Shown one piece after another: positions 7,280-15,957 of a stretch of 17,569 bases of DNA. Made by a program: the position numbers and the translations under genes. Source of the stretch: JBGVMW01 sp045125095 (lineage in GTDB: Bacteria; Bacillota; Clostridia; Lachnospirales; Lachnospiraceae). The DNA lies in NCBI GenBank assembly GCA_045125095.1, contig JBGVMW010000062.1, positions 1 through 17,569 on the forward strand, in the 5' to 3' direction. Numbering within the stretch: position 1 is the stretch's first letter; the number at the start of each line of letters is the position of its first letter. The notes under the pieces were generated by a model that saw only the letters and a list, made by a program, of their open reading frames with translations, did no database searches and was not told the DNA's origin.

Positions 7280-8153
7280 TTTCATTTCTCCTATCTGTTT
7301 GTTCCTTGCTTTTCTTTTTCTCTTTTCGGAAAATGATAACTAGCAAAATTACAATTACGAGAACCACTGCACCGATTGCCACTGCAACATATCCCCAGCT
7401 CACAGCTTGCAGATTAATAATATTGATAATCGTTCGGGAACCTTCCTCTTCCGCTTCTGGTGTATATGGAATTCGCACACCTCTCACTAACAGTCTGTGT
7501 GAATTCACACCATAAGGCGTACAGGTAATCATAGTCAGATAATCCTTGCCTGTCTCCGGTTTCAGCTTAGTGGTATCATTGGGTTCTACAACAGATATCT
7601 GTTCTACTTCATATGCCAATGTTTCATTCAATGATTTCACATAAAATGTATCACCCATCTTTAATTGATTCAAATCCGTAAATAATCTTGCACTTGGAAG
7701 TCCTGTATGTCCACTTATGACACAATGGGTTCCTTCCCCTCCTACAGGAAAGGCAGTCTGCTTCAAATGTCCGGCACCCTTTCTCAAGGTTTCTTCTTCT
7801 GTGCCATGGTAGATTGGAAGATCCACATCTATGGATGGAATGATAATCTCTGCCATGACACCCTCTCCCAAATCCATAATATCGTTATAATTATCCGGCA
7901 GCACAATTCCACTTCCGGGAATAAATGGATCTTGTATGTTTTCTCCTCGCAATGCCTGATTGTAGACGTTTGCCTCCTGCCTGATTCTTTCACATTCTTC
8001 CTGCGACATCTCCTCCACCTTATTCTCCATAGTCTGGATATCCTTCATCTGGTTCTGCACTGCTAACCAGTTACTAAAGGATGGGTAGAGGGTAATACCA
8101 AGACCCAACAGAAATATAAGAATTACTACAATAATTGATAATTTACTCCTCAT
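7269..8153 (-). CDS. Class C pilin-polymerising sortase with DPF lid
   Basis: A 294-aa enzyme expected to cleave the LPxTG-type signals of pilins and join them to the lysine of the next subunit outside the membrane. It has an N-terminal helix (5-23), a coiled segment, the lid motif DPF (75-77), and the sortase core with His149 (ISGHTGLPSARLFTDL), Cys211 (MITCTPYGVNSHR) and Arg220 (HRLLVRG). A C-terminal helix (about 254-275) and basic tail follow, the standard class C plan. The core is clearly paralogous to the next gene, so the pair arose by duplication. The ATG at 8153 follows an AGAGG site (8159-8163). It is the first gene after the terminator that follows the backbone pilin, so its level should be lower than that of the pilin. 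Confidence 0.95.
   Translation of the reverse strand: MRSKLSIIVVILIFLLGLGITLYPSFSNWLAVQNQMKDIQTMENKVEEMSQEECERIRQEANVYNQALRGENIQDPFIPGSGIVLPDNYNDIMDLGEGVMAEIIIPSIDVDLPIYHGTEEETLRKGAGHLKQTAFPVGGEGTHCVISGHTGLPSARLFTDLNQLKMGDTFYVKSLNETLAYEVEQISVVEPNDTTKLKPETGKDYLTMITCTPYGVNSHRLLVRGVRIPYTPEAEEEGSRTIINIINLQAVSWGYVAVAIGAVVLVIVILLVIIFRKEKKKSKEQTDRRNENED
7288..7292 (-). promoter_or_regulatory. Ribosome-binding site deciding the second sortase start
   Basis: AGGAG on the - strand lies inside the end of the preceding sortase gene. It is 2 nt from the ATG at 7285 and 8 nt from the in-frame ATG at 7279, which favours the latter. Confidence 0.65.
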
Positions 8154-8164
8154 GCATACCTCTT

Positions 8165-8198
8165 AAAAAACCGGTTCCGGCATGGAAGCCAGAACCGG
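8165..8198 (-). terminator. Strong intrinsic terminator inside the pilus operon
   Basis: On the - strand an 11-bp GC-rich stem (8188-8198 with 8171-8181, one G-U pair) encloses a 6-nt loop and is followed at once by six T (8165-8170). It lies 25 nt after the backbone pilin stop and just before the first sortase. No second promoter is evident before the sortase genes, so they likely depend on read-through. Confidence 0.92.
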
Positions 8199-8223
8199 AT
8201 TCTATCATTGCAGTGTTATATTA

Positions 8224-9837
8224 TTATTTTTTATGTGTTTCTTTTCTGCGTAACACAAAGAAAACGACTACTGCAGCAAGCATTAATGAAATACCTACTA
8301 TGGTGAACACTACCGTACCGGAACCACCAGTCTGTGGAAGGGTGAAACCGCTGGCGTTCTCAACCTTCTGTGTATGTATACCACTACTAGCACTATAACC
8401 TGTCTGTGAACTATCTTTACTAATTACAATTGAAACGGAATTACCAAGTAATGTATATCCATTCGGTGCTTTTGTTTCTACCAACGCATATGTTCCTGCA
8501 TCTAAGTTCTCTAATGTAGTTGTACCATCTTCAGCTGTTGCACCAGTTGTACCTACCTTAATATATTTTTTATTTGAAGGAAGTGCTGACACCTCTTGGC
8601 TTGTAACAATAGTATTCGTATTCTTAGCATCAATTGTTGTATCTGTTAAATTCCCATTAGCATCAACATTCACTTCAAGATACACATCAAAGATCGCACC
8701 AGATAATTTAATATCATCACTTTCACTAGCGACCTTATTTATGGTTATTCCAAATGTATATACCCTTACTGTATCTGTAGTAGTTTTATAATTTTCTGTA
8801 GTAAATGGATAATGTGTATACTTCATACTTGCTTCGTTAAGGTTACCAGTAGCATTGGCATCACTGTCCACGGTGCCTAATACTGCTTCCTCATTGATTT
8901 TTGCCTTATAAACTATTTTAATCGTTTTAAACTTATCCTTATTTGCATTTTTCAATTTTGCATAGTTAAATGTTAGCATAAATGTCTGATTTTCACTATC
9001 TCCAGTATTTAATTTTTCATCTTCTGTTACACTATAATACTCAGTATCAGCATATCTTCCAAGTTCCGTAGCCGTAGTCTCTGCTAATATAGTTTCTTTT
9101 GACACAGTATATCCATACACCTTAAAATAATCCTCCTGTGTCTCATCTATTTCTAAACCAGAACTTAATTTATCGCCAATAATATAGGTTGTATCGATTG
9201 CTCCATCTTCGTATGTAGGAACATCTGCCAAAATTGTATAGGTAATTACCTTTGAATCACCTGTTGTATCATCATCCACTTGCTTATCAATGCTAACAGC
9301 CTCTTTCTTCGCGGTAATGCTGTAACTGGTTGTTACATAATCACTGGCATTCTCTGACATTTCCGGCTGAACTACAGCCAACATCATCTGATATACATTT
9401 GTGGAAGAAGTTGGTACAATAAGATAACCTCCCAGCGGAACATTATCCCATTTTGCTTTGCCTTCATCCGATACAGTTATTGCATTTCCATATTTCTGTT
9501 CATCAGTTAATTTAACAGGAACCTTGGCTAACCATTCTTTTTTCTTGGCATCCGTTAGTCTAGCATATTCCTCTACCGTCATATATGAATTATCATCCTT
9601 TTTAAAAACAGCTTTAATTGCATCTACCCAGGCATATGTTACTGTATTACTTGTACTGTCATATGTAATTTCAATAATTTTATATGGCTGAAGAATATCA
9701 TCTGGTTCAGCTCCGGTAATCTCAATACTTCCTTTCTCTGTTCCTGCATACGCCTCTGCGTCAATTGCCGGCATCAAGCCAACCAGTAATGTAAGTGACA
9801 TCAAAAAGGCACATACCTTAGAAATCACATGTTTCAT
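8224..9837 (-). CDS. Major (backbone) pilin, SpaA/isopeptide-forming type, LPQTG-anchored
   Basis: A 537-aa surface protein, the likely repeating pilus subunit. Signal peptide at 1-31. A first beta-rich domain runs to about 175; its end, SYSITAKKEA (171-180), sits where the pilin motif lysine is expected, making K177 a candidate polymerisation site. A fimbrial isopeptide D2-like domain follows (about 180-360, starting VSIDKQV). A C-terminal Cna-B domain (about 362-495) has K368 in ITINK, the E-box LVETKAPNGY with E454, and N494, a typical Lys-Asn/Glu isopeptide set. The sorting signal is LPQTG (500-504), a membrane helix (507-529) and the tail RRKETHKK. Its ATG overlaps the TGA of the tip gene (ATGA), so translation is probably coupled; GGAAG at 9846-9850 is the ribosome site. 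Exact isopeptide pairs are inferred from pattern. Confidence 0.93.
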   Translation of the reverse strand: MKHVISKVCAFLMSLTLLVGLMPAIDAEAYAGTEKGSIEITGAEPDDILQPYKIIEITYDSTSNTVTYAWVDAIKAVFKKDDNSYMTVEEYARLTDAKKKEWLAKVPVKLTDEQKYGNAITVSDEGKAKWDNVPLGGYLIVPTSSTNVYQMMLAVVQPEMSENASDYVTTSYSITAKKEAVSIDKQVDDDTTGDSKVITYTILADVPTYEDGAIDTTYIIGDKLSSGLEIDETQEDYFKVYGYTVSKETILAETTATELGRYADTEYYSVTEDEKLNTGDSENQTFMLTFNYAKLKNANKDKFKTIKIVYKAKINEEAVLGTVDSDANATGNLNEASMKYTHYPFTTENYKTTTDTVRVYTFGITINKVASESDDIKLSGAIFDVYLEVNVDANGNLTDTTIDAKNTNTIVTSQEVSALPSNKKYIKVGTTGATAEDGTTTLENLDAGTYALVETKAPNGYTLLGNSVSIVISKDSSQTGYSASSGIHTQKVENASGFTLPQTGGSGTVVFTIVGISLMLAAVVVFFVLRRKETHKK

Positions 9838-12800
9838 TTTGTCTTCTTCCTTTCTCTCTTTCTACTTTGTATTCTTTGTGTATCGTTAAGCCTTTCTACC
9901 GGTCTTAGCTTCTTTCTGCGATAATACAGTGAACCACCCCATATTACTGCTATCAGCATAAGACAAGCACCGGCTGTATAAGGATATCCAGTTCCCTCTC
10001 CCCCTGAGTCCGGAACGGTCCATTGTTCTAAATTGGTAATAAACCAACCTTGGATCCCATTGTCGCCTGCGTCTGTAATATAACCAAATGCCGGCATTGT
10101 ACTGGTATCACCAGATTTCGGCAAAGCCGTAATCTTTACATGATTGTGGATGGTACCATCATCTGATGTCTCCGTGTCCGGTATGTATGCAATCTTCCAG
10201 CACCCACCAGGCTCCTGCATTCCATCCGGTACTTTTGTTTCCACCAGATAATACACATATTTCTGATTCAAATCTTCCAACCGGAACACCGCATTCTCCT
10301 CTGTAAGTGGCTTTGTCTCCCATAGTTCTATATTAGCTATATTACTCACGCTTGCCATAAAACCTTCATATGTATGAATTGGCTCTGTTCCTTTATATGT
10401 ATATAAGGTAAATTCTGCGCCAGCCAGTGTTTCCATGTTGTCTCCAGAACCTTTCACCTTGGTAAACTGCACATCAAATTTATCCATCTTTGTATTGGTA
10501 ATCTCATAGGAATAGTCCTTTGTTTTATCCGCTTTGCTCAAGGTAATCTCTTCATCATATTCTACCTCAAATTCCAGCGTACCAAACCAGATGGAATCGG
10601 TTACTTCTGTGAATGTGGTTGTGGTTTTCCCTTGACCATCTACAGTCGTTTTTTTCTCCATTTCCAGCACTCTGTAGGTATACGGTTTCGTTTGTTCTTC
10701 ATCTTCAAACTTATCAAGACTTTCTATTACTATCTTCCAGCCATCCTCACCAGGCTTTAGTTCTATACAGGCATCATCATTTGTATATCCCTCAACGGTT
10801 ACCGGCTCAAAGTCCTCCTCCTCGATTACCTTCCTTTGTATCTGTATCCAGATTGATTCCGGAAGTCCTGTTGTCACTTCGGTTCCATCGGAGGCGTTCC
10901 ATTTTTTTTCTACACTAAGATGGATGGTTGGTGGCAATAAATTTTCAAAGATAAATCCGGTTGGTTCTGCTTCCTCACCTTCATCTCCCACTACAACACC
11001 TGTAACCGTAGTGTTCTCCTCAATATTTACATCTGTATCATTACCCAGAACGGAACCCTCACTATCTTTCATCTGCACAATGGATGTTAACCTTGAACCA
11101 TCTGTTGGCATGATTTCTGTTATTGTATAGTGGGTTCCGACCGGAATTCCTTCTATCGTAACCGACTCACCGGCTTTCAAAGTGATATCCTTGATAATAG
11201 ATTGTCTTTCTAAACTCACACCAGCAATATTGGAAAACGCAATGCGAATCGTGTAGGTTTCCGTCAGTTCATCTGAATCCTCCGCCTGCTTCTTTTCTAC
11301 TTTGATGGCACCGGTTTTTACTTTGTTGGTATACACCACTTTTAATTTGGTTGCCGAAGCATCATCATCCGGATTTAAAAAAGAACGGAATACAAACGTA
11401 TCTTCCGATGGCTTTGTTCCTGTGTATGCATTTTCTATTCTATCTCCATCTTCGATTCCTGTTTGATATTTTTCTGTTCGACCGTCGTTGACCTTTAATC
11501 CTTCTACATTAGAAAGTGTTGTTACCGAACCATTTGTAACGGTATCTCCCGTTCCCATAGAAGTAACCGGTTCCCCATTCTCGTACATAGTCCATGTGGT
11601 GTCATATAATGCTTCATCTGTATCTTCTCGTAATGCAATATAACTGCCTTCTCTGAATTGATCATAAAAAATGACCCCCTCACCATCACCAAGAACAAAA
11701 ATGCCATTTTCACTAATCACACGATTTTCGTTCGATGATGTAATATAGCCTGCACCTTCCGGTATTTTTAATATACCTGATGTTGCAGAACGATAATCAG
11801 GAATGACATACTGCTTCATCACGAATCCGGTTCGCCCTTCCTCTACCGTAGACGGATAGAAAATAAAATCATCCAGATACATATCTCTTGGGTAATTGTA
11901 ACCAAACCGTATCTCCTTGACTTGATTGTTAAATCCATCCTCTGCATTTAATTTACTCAAGTCAATTCTTATTGTTACCCATGTTTTACCAGCCATGATA
12001 ACGGTACCATAGTTTTTACCAGAAAGATAATCAGAGGAATCTATGTTACCTTTTACCTTTCCATTGGCATCCACAAGCTGTAAATACATATACGAAAGGG
12101 ACGGCGCATCGGTATAATCATAATATAAATCAAATTCCAGATAGTCCATTTTGGATATATCAACAGTTTCACCAGATTCTGATGTTAGCATACCGCAACG
12201 ATCCTCTCGAAAGGAACTCCATTCATCATCTGCCTTAGCTAACCAGTGCACCACTGTATTGTGCCCTTCCATAGACAGCATCGACTCAAAACTATTGCCC
12301 TCATGTTTTGTACTTACCGTAGCTTCCTCAAATGAGGTATTGAATACTTTTGGCAAGCTGAGATCCTCCTCATTAACCACCTCTTTCGCTCCAAAATGAG
12401 TAGCCAGATTCTCAATATGAAAGGTAAATTCTACGGATTGCTCGAACAGATTCTTAAATATATCATTTACCTCTGTGGTATCCACCTCTTTTTCTACCTC
12501 GAGCTGGCTACGATCTGCAAAATTAAACTTAATCTGCATATTAGATTCCCACATACCACGCTCCATATAAAACATTGTAAGGGTATGGGTTTCTGTTCGA
12601 TCTCCAATATTAAATTTTGTTATACTTGTACCTGCTACGTCTGTATCATTCACCTTTTTTACATCACTGACCGTTGATGTCTGTGATGCAAAATCAAGGG
12701 TACCCGTTACAATTCCGTGGTCACCACCAACATCTAACACCAATTCCCCATCAATGAACACCCACACATCATCATCACCAGCAAATTCAAACGTAATTGG

Positions 12801-15452
12801 CACTTTCCTTCCGGATGGGTCTAACACATATCCATCCTTTGTCAACCGGAATGTAAAATCCAATCTGGTACCAAATCCATAATTGTAATTTTTTCCACTG
12901 TTTCCTGTACTGGTCTCATTAAATGGAAAAAATCCGTAGGTAGCTGATACCCCATCCTCTGTCACATAACCGGTACTATTTACATTCTTTGACCAGTCCT
13001 GATTCCCTACTTCCTGCAGGTGATACCCATTCCCAGTGGAGTTTTTGCGCATTGCCAATGTAGTGTCTGCACTATTAAAGTACCAGTAAGTAACATCGCT
13101 TGCATCTTCCTTTTGTCTGAAAGGGAATTGGACATTCTGATACACTTCACCGAGTACCGCATTTTTGCTGTTGTTCCCTGTCAGAAATGCTTCATTAAAA
13201 TGTGGCGAAGGTACTGCCTCACTTCCTGATACCATTAACTTTTCATTCTCTAACTGTGGCAACACAATTCCCTGTGCTACGCATCCGTAATTCCCGGAAT
13301 TACCATCGCTGTCTAATTGGGAATTATTCAATGCCAGGAATTTGTACATATTCTCCCATCCATATAGATTTAAGGTATCTGCAATTGCTTCAAATGGATA
13401 ATCTTGATAAATAGGCGGTTGAAAATGGCCTGTGTAAATCTGCATTGATACGGAAGCCTGTCTGTAATAATCGCTTAACGCCTGATTAAATTGCCTGAAA
13501 TTCACCCAGTTACGATGTGAAGTGGTATTGATACCTCCATACTCATCTCTATTATTACCATTTAACTCGTAGTCAGAGTAGTAATCATAAAATGTAGAAT
13601 TGACATAAAACACGTCATCCTCTCTGGTAAATGCACTTTCCTTAATATCTACAACATCTTTATCCGTCTTATATTGCTCTGCATTTCTTATTGTATAAAG
13701 TTCCTGCCAATACCCCTCTCTACCCTCAACATCCACAGCATCATATATAACTGGATCGCTGGTATCTGCGTAAAAACATGGATTATGCAAATCCGTTGGT
13801 ATGGTTAGATCCACGGTTTTACCTGCATTGTGTGTTGGCCAGCTTTCTGCCTGCGTGCTACTATAAAACACAATATTTGCAAATTCTTTTTCTAAATCTG
13901 CCTTATACACATCGTTCCATGTATTTCCATTGCTTGAAAATGAATCCATTTTCTCCATAACGCCACTCTGCGCATCATCTTCTGTGTTCCATGCATGATA
14001 GCAAATTGTTTCTCCACTTGCCGGCATACTGGCATCTTGGTCTGCCGAGCCTGCATATGACAGCTTTGATAATGTGGCATCAAAATATATGGTACACGTT
14101 TTTATATACGTTTTTGCTACTTTTATAATGTTACCACCCAATGTAGCCTCATTTACTAACGCATCCTCTGAACCAAAATCACTCCATTTAAAGTGATACT
14201 TTGTTCCTTCCGGTGTAATTACTGTGAGAATTGTCTGCTGTGTAGCAGTAGAATCATCTGAAAATACATAGGATATTGTTTTTTCGTCTTCACTGTCTGC
14301 TGACAGCTCCACTATCGTCCCACTCTCATCATTTCCTATTTGAAGCTTCCATGGCTTTCCCACTGTAAAATACGTTTTGTCAAAATATAGTGTCTTCCCC
14401 ACCAGGGAATCCGCACCCGTTGTCAGGGCATCCCATGTATGTATTTTTGTACCGTCTGTGTTCTCTGTCGCACTATAATAAAAGGTATCTCTTGTTCCCG
14501 CTTCATAAGCAAATCCTACTTCAGAATCAGAGGGACTATTTAGGAAATGATATATCTCACCAAGCGTATTCCCACTGCTGTCTTTAAAATACACAGTCTG
14601 ATACGCGATTGCCTTGCCATCCACCGTTTCATCACTTGGAATTTGTACGCTATAATAGCCGTCCGTTGCTATCATATCCTCTTCTTTTGCTATCCCGTCG
14701 CCACCAAAGCAGGCAGTTACCCCTTCTAATGGGACTGTGGTCATATTTACGAAATGAATGGTATTGTTTGCCTGTGAAAGAAGTGTAAGGTTTTTGTATG
14801 CTACCGTCTTCTTACTATCCTGACTTCCACCATTCAATCTAAAATATGGATAATTGTCATTTTTATATAATTCAAGGCTTATATCTACCGTTTGCGATGC
14901 AGGAGCATTATCTAGCCATGGTGAATACGGTGTAAAAATAATTGCTGTACACGTTTCATATTCTTCTGGCGAAATAGTATATTCCCATAAGACACCGCCT
15001 GTTCCAGAAGGAACATCTTGAAACGAACCTGTACGCGACGATACTGTCATCTCTCTGGGAGCTTCGCCGGCAACCTGTACACCCACCAGATAAATATACA
15101 TGGTATTATTCTGCGCCCACCCATTTGTATCGCCAGTCCATGTACCATTTCCCGAAGTATCAAAAAATATCGTCTTACCACCATCATCCGATATTGCCCT
15201 TGTCGTATCACCCGATGGATTGTTGGTCGTGCCATCTACTTCCCCATCTGACTGGTTTTCATTCGCATCCCCATCCGACGTCGATGTAACAAAATCGTCA
15301 TTTCCCTGTGCCGTGGCAGTTACATCCAGCGTATAATTTTGGAAACAATAAGCAATCGATTGTACGATCAACACCAATGTTAATACGCATACAATCGATT
15401 TTTTTAAACGAATTTGATTTTTCTTCAGTCCATTTAAAATTGCTCTTATCAT
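9834..15452 (-). CDS. Giant pilus tip adhesin with fibro-slime, CBM-like and Cna-B domains
   Basis: A 1872-aa secreted wall protein. Signal peptide (about 1-49) and an acidic Ser/Thr/Asn linker (50-90). Residues 93-560 hold several beta modules that start like starch-binding domains (KTIFFDTSGNGTW, GKTLYFDKTYF, CTIYFDATLSK). Residues 580-790 are Tyr/Asn-rich. A fibro-slime (PA14-like) domain lies at about 790-980, with FAGDDDVWVFIDGELVLDVG at its core. A galactose-binding-like beta sandwich (about 1040-1200) appears inserted in the following stalk domain. Cna-B-like domains lie at about 1380-1500, 1510-1655 and 1657-1775; the last has E-box LVETKVPDG. The sorting signal is VPDSG (1813-1817), a helix (1823-1844), RRKK, then an unusually long basic tail of 24 residues. 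First gene of the operon. The ATG at 15452 has only a weak ribosome site. Likely binds host or dietary glycan; the ligand is unknown. Confidence 0.9.
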   Translation of the reverse strand: MIRAILNGLKKNQIRLKKSIVCVLTLVLIVQSIAYCFQNYTLDVTATAQGNDDFVTSTSDGDANENQSDGEVDGTTNNPSGDTTRAISDDGGKTIFFDTSGNGTWTGDTNGWAQNNTMYIYLVGVQVAGEAPREMTVSSRTGSFQDVPSGTGGVLWEYTISPEEYETCTAIIFTPYSPWLDNAPASQTVDISLELYKNDNYPYFRLNGGSQDSKKTVAYKNLTLLSQANNTIHFVNMTTVPLEGVTACFGGDGIAKEEDMIATDGYYSVQIPSDETVDGKAIAYQTVYFKDSSGNTLGEIYHFLNSPSDSEVGFAYEAGTRDTFYYSATENTDGTKIHTWDALTTGADSLVGKTLYFDKTYFTVGKPWKLQIGNDESGTIVELSADSEDEKTISYVFSDDSTATQQTILTVITPEGTKYHFKWSDFGSEDALVNEATLGGNIIKVAKTYIKTCTIYFDATLSKLSYAGSADQDASMPASGETICYHAWNTEDDAQSGVMEKMDSFSSNGNTWNDVYKADLEKEFANIVFYSSTQAESWPTHNAGKTVDLTIPTDLHNPCFYADTSDPVIYDAVDVEGREGYWQELYTIRNAEQYKTDKDVVDIKESAFTREDDVFYVNSTFYDYYSDYELNGNNRDEYGGINTTSHRNWVNFRQFNQALSDYYRQASVSMQIYTGHFQPPIYQDYPFEAIADTLNLYGWENMYKFLALNNSQLDSDGNSGNYGCVAQGIVLPQLENEKLMVSGSEAVPSPHFNEAFLTGNNSKNAVLGEVYQNVQFPFRQKEDASDVTYWYFNSADTTLAMRKNSTGNGYHLQEVGNQDWSKNVNSTGYVTEDGVSATYGFFPFNETSTGNSGKNYNYGFGTRLDFTFRLTKDGYVLDPSGRKVPITFEFAGDDDVWVFIDGELVLDVGGDHGIVTGTLDFASQTSTVSDVKKVNDTDVAGTSITKFNIGDRTETHTLTMFYMERGMWESNMQIKFNFADRSQLEVEKEVDTTEVNDIFKNLFEQSVEFTFHIENLATHFGAKEVVNEEDLSLPKVFNTSFEEATVSTKHEGNSFESMLSMEGHNTVVHWLAKADDEWSSFREDRCGMLTSESGETVDISKMDYLEFDLYYDYTDAPSLSYMYLQLVDANGKVKGNIDSSDYLSGKNYGTVIMAGKTWVTIRIDLSKLNAEDGFNNQVKEIRFGYNYPRDMYLDDFIFYPSTVEEGRTGFVMKQYVIPDYRSATSGILKIPEGAGYITSSNENRVISENGIFVLGDGEGVIFYDQFREGSYIALREDTDEALYDTTWTMYENGEPVTSMGTGDTVTNGSVTTLSNVEGLKVNDGRTEKYQTGIEDGDRIENAYTGTKPSEDTFVFRSFLNPDDDASATKLKVVYTNKVKTGAIKVEKKQAEDSDELTETYTIRIAFSNIAGVSLERQSIIKDITLKAGESVTIEGIPVGTHYTITEIMPTDGSRLTSIVQMKDSEGSVLGNDTDVNIEENTTVTGVVVGDEGEEAEPTGFIFENLLPPTIHLSVEKKWNASDGTEVTTGLPESIWIQIQRKVIEEEDFEPVTVEGYTNDDACIELKPGEDGWKIVIESLDKFEDEEQTKPYTYRVLEMEKKTTVDGQGKTTTTFTEVTDSIWFGTLEFEVEYDEEITLSKADKTKDYSYEITNTKMDKFDVQFTKVKGSGDNMETLAGAEFTLYTYKGTEPIHTYEGFMASVSNIANIELWETKPLTEENAVFRLEDLNQKYVYYLVETKVPDGMQEPGGCWKIAYIPDTETSDDGTIHNHVKITALPKSGDTSTMPAFGYITDAGDNGIQGWFITNLEQWTVPDSGGEGTGYPYTAGACLMLIAVIWGGSLYYRRKKLRPVERLNDTQRIQSRKRERKKTK

Positions 15453-15497
15453 CTTTGCTCACTTACTTCTCTTTATATAAAATATCATCTCATTTAT

Positions 15498-15521
15498 AAA
15501 ATAGTACTATAGTACTATTTT
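15498..15521. promoter_or_regulatory. 24-bp perfect palindrome, likely operator of the pilus operon
   Basis: The 24 bases read identically on both strands. The core is two abutting copies of the palindromic octamer TAGTACTA, flanked by A/T runs. It covers the whole -10 box and most of the spacer of the pilus promoter. It lies upstream of the expected transcript start, so it acts as DNA rather than as an RNA hairpin. Binding of a dimeric repressor here would block RNA polymerase. The regulator is not encoded in this window. Confidence 0.7.
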
Positions 15522-15529
15522 CTTGTCAA
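15501..15529 (-). promoter_or_regulatory. Promoter of the pilus operon
   Basis: On the - strand a consensus TTGACA (15524-15529) is followed after 17 nt by TACTAT (15501-15506). Transcription would begin near 15494, giving a leader of about 40 nt before the tip gene. Confidence 0.85.
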
Positions 15530-15680
15530 TGACCATTCTCGTATTCATTGGCACTATCACTATTTTCTCAGCGATTCGCCTAATTAACCGTATCTATGTA
15601 TATATCGGCAACACTCCATAAAAGTTTACTCGTCGCTTCCATTTTGTACTCTTTTTAATACAATATTATTTTTATGATAC
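15530..15680. other. Non-coding stretch, no feature recognised
   Basis: AT-rich sequence between the pilus promoter and the repeat block. No convincing gene, promoter or hairpin was found here. Confidence 0.6.
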
Positions 15681-15900
15681 CACACTCTATAATAAACCGT
15701 TATAATTTCCTAGTATTAGTATAGGACAAAGCGTGCAAGCACGCTCTCGCGAATCCAGCTAATTATTATGCTTGCACGCTTTGCCGCGCCGAATTTGGCA
15801 CGCAGTGCACCTTCCCTTCAAATTCGTGCGCATCACTTTTTATATACTAGGAAATTACATATATCACACTATATAATAAAACGTTATAATTTCCTGGTAT
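15681..15900. repeat. Repeat block: 36-bp direct repeats plus shared inverted ends
   Basis: A 36-bp sequence at 15681-15716 recurs at 15865-15900 with 3 mismatches (spacing 184 bp). The end of each copy, TAATTTCCTAGTAT in the first, also occurs inverted at 15844-15857 as ATACTAGGAAATTA. This perfect 14-bp inverted pair bounds a 155-bp segment (15703-15857) like the ends of a small non-autonomous mobile or repetitive element. The inverted copy also pairs with the second direct copy (15841-15857 with 15887-15903, 16 of 17). No transposase or protein-coding content is visible. No target-site duplication could be defined. Confidence 0.75.
15728..15826. repeat. Paired GC-rich hairpins inside the repeat block
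   Basis: AAAGCGTGCAAGC (15728-15740) pairs perfectly with GCTTGCACGCTTT (15770-15782). CGAATTTG (15790-15797) pairs with CAAATTCG (15819-15826) and its outer GCGC/TGCGC bases pair partly. GCGTGC-AA-GCACGC at 15731-15744 is itself a palindrome. The segment is clearly more GC-rich than its surroundings. It could be a structured RNA or a palindromic intergenic repeat. Confidence 0.7.
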
Positions 15901-15902
15901 AT

Positions 15903-15940
15903 AAAAAAGAGAGCCTGCCTGACGGCAGACTCCCTCTTTT
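15903..15940 (-). terminator. Intrinsic terminator of the leucine-rich-repeat protein gene
   Basis: On the - strand, 15924-15940 pairs with 15903-15919 through a 17-bp stem with G-U pairs, loop GTCA, ending in a run of six T. It lies just after the stop codon at 15958. Confidence 0.92.
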
Positions 15941-15957
15941 AAAAAGGTATCTTTTAA

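Noticed and set aside
8143..8157. Five-codon ATG...TAA mini frame overlapping the first sortase start
   Set aside because: Easily arises by chance from overlapping ATGCATG; no independent evidence that it is translated.
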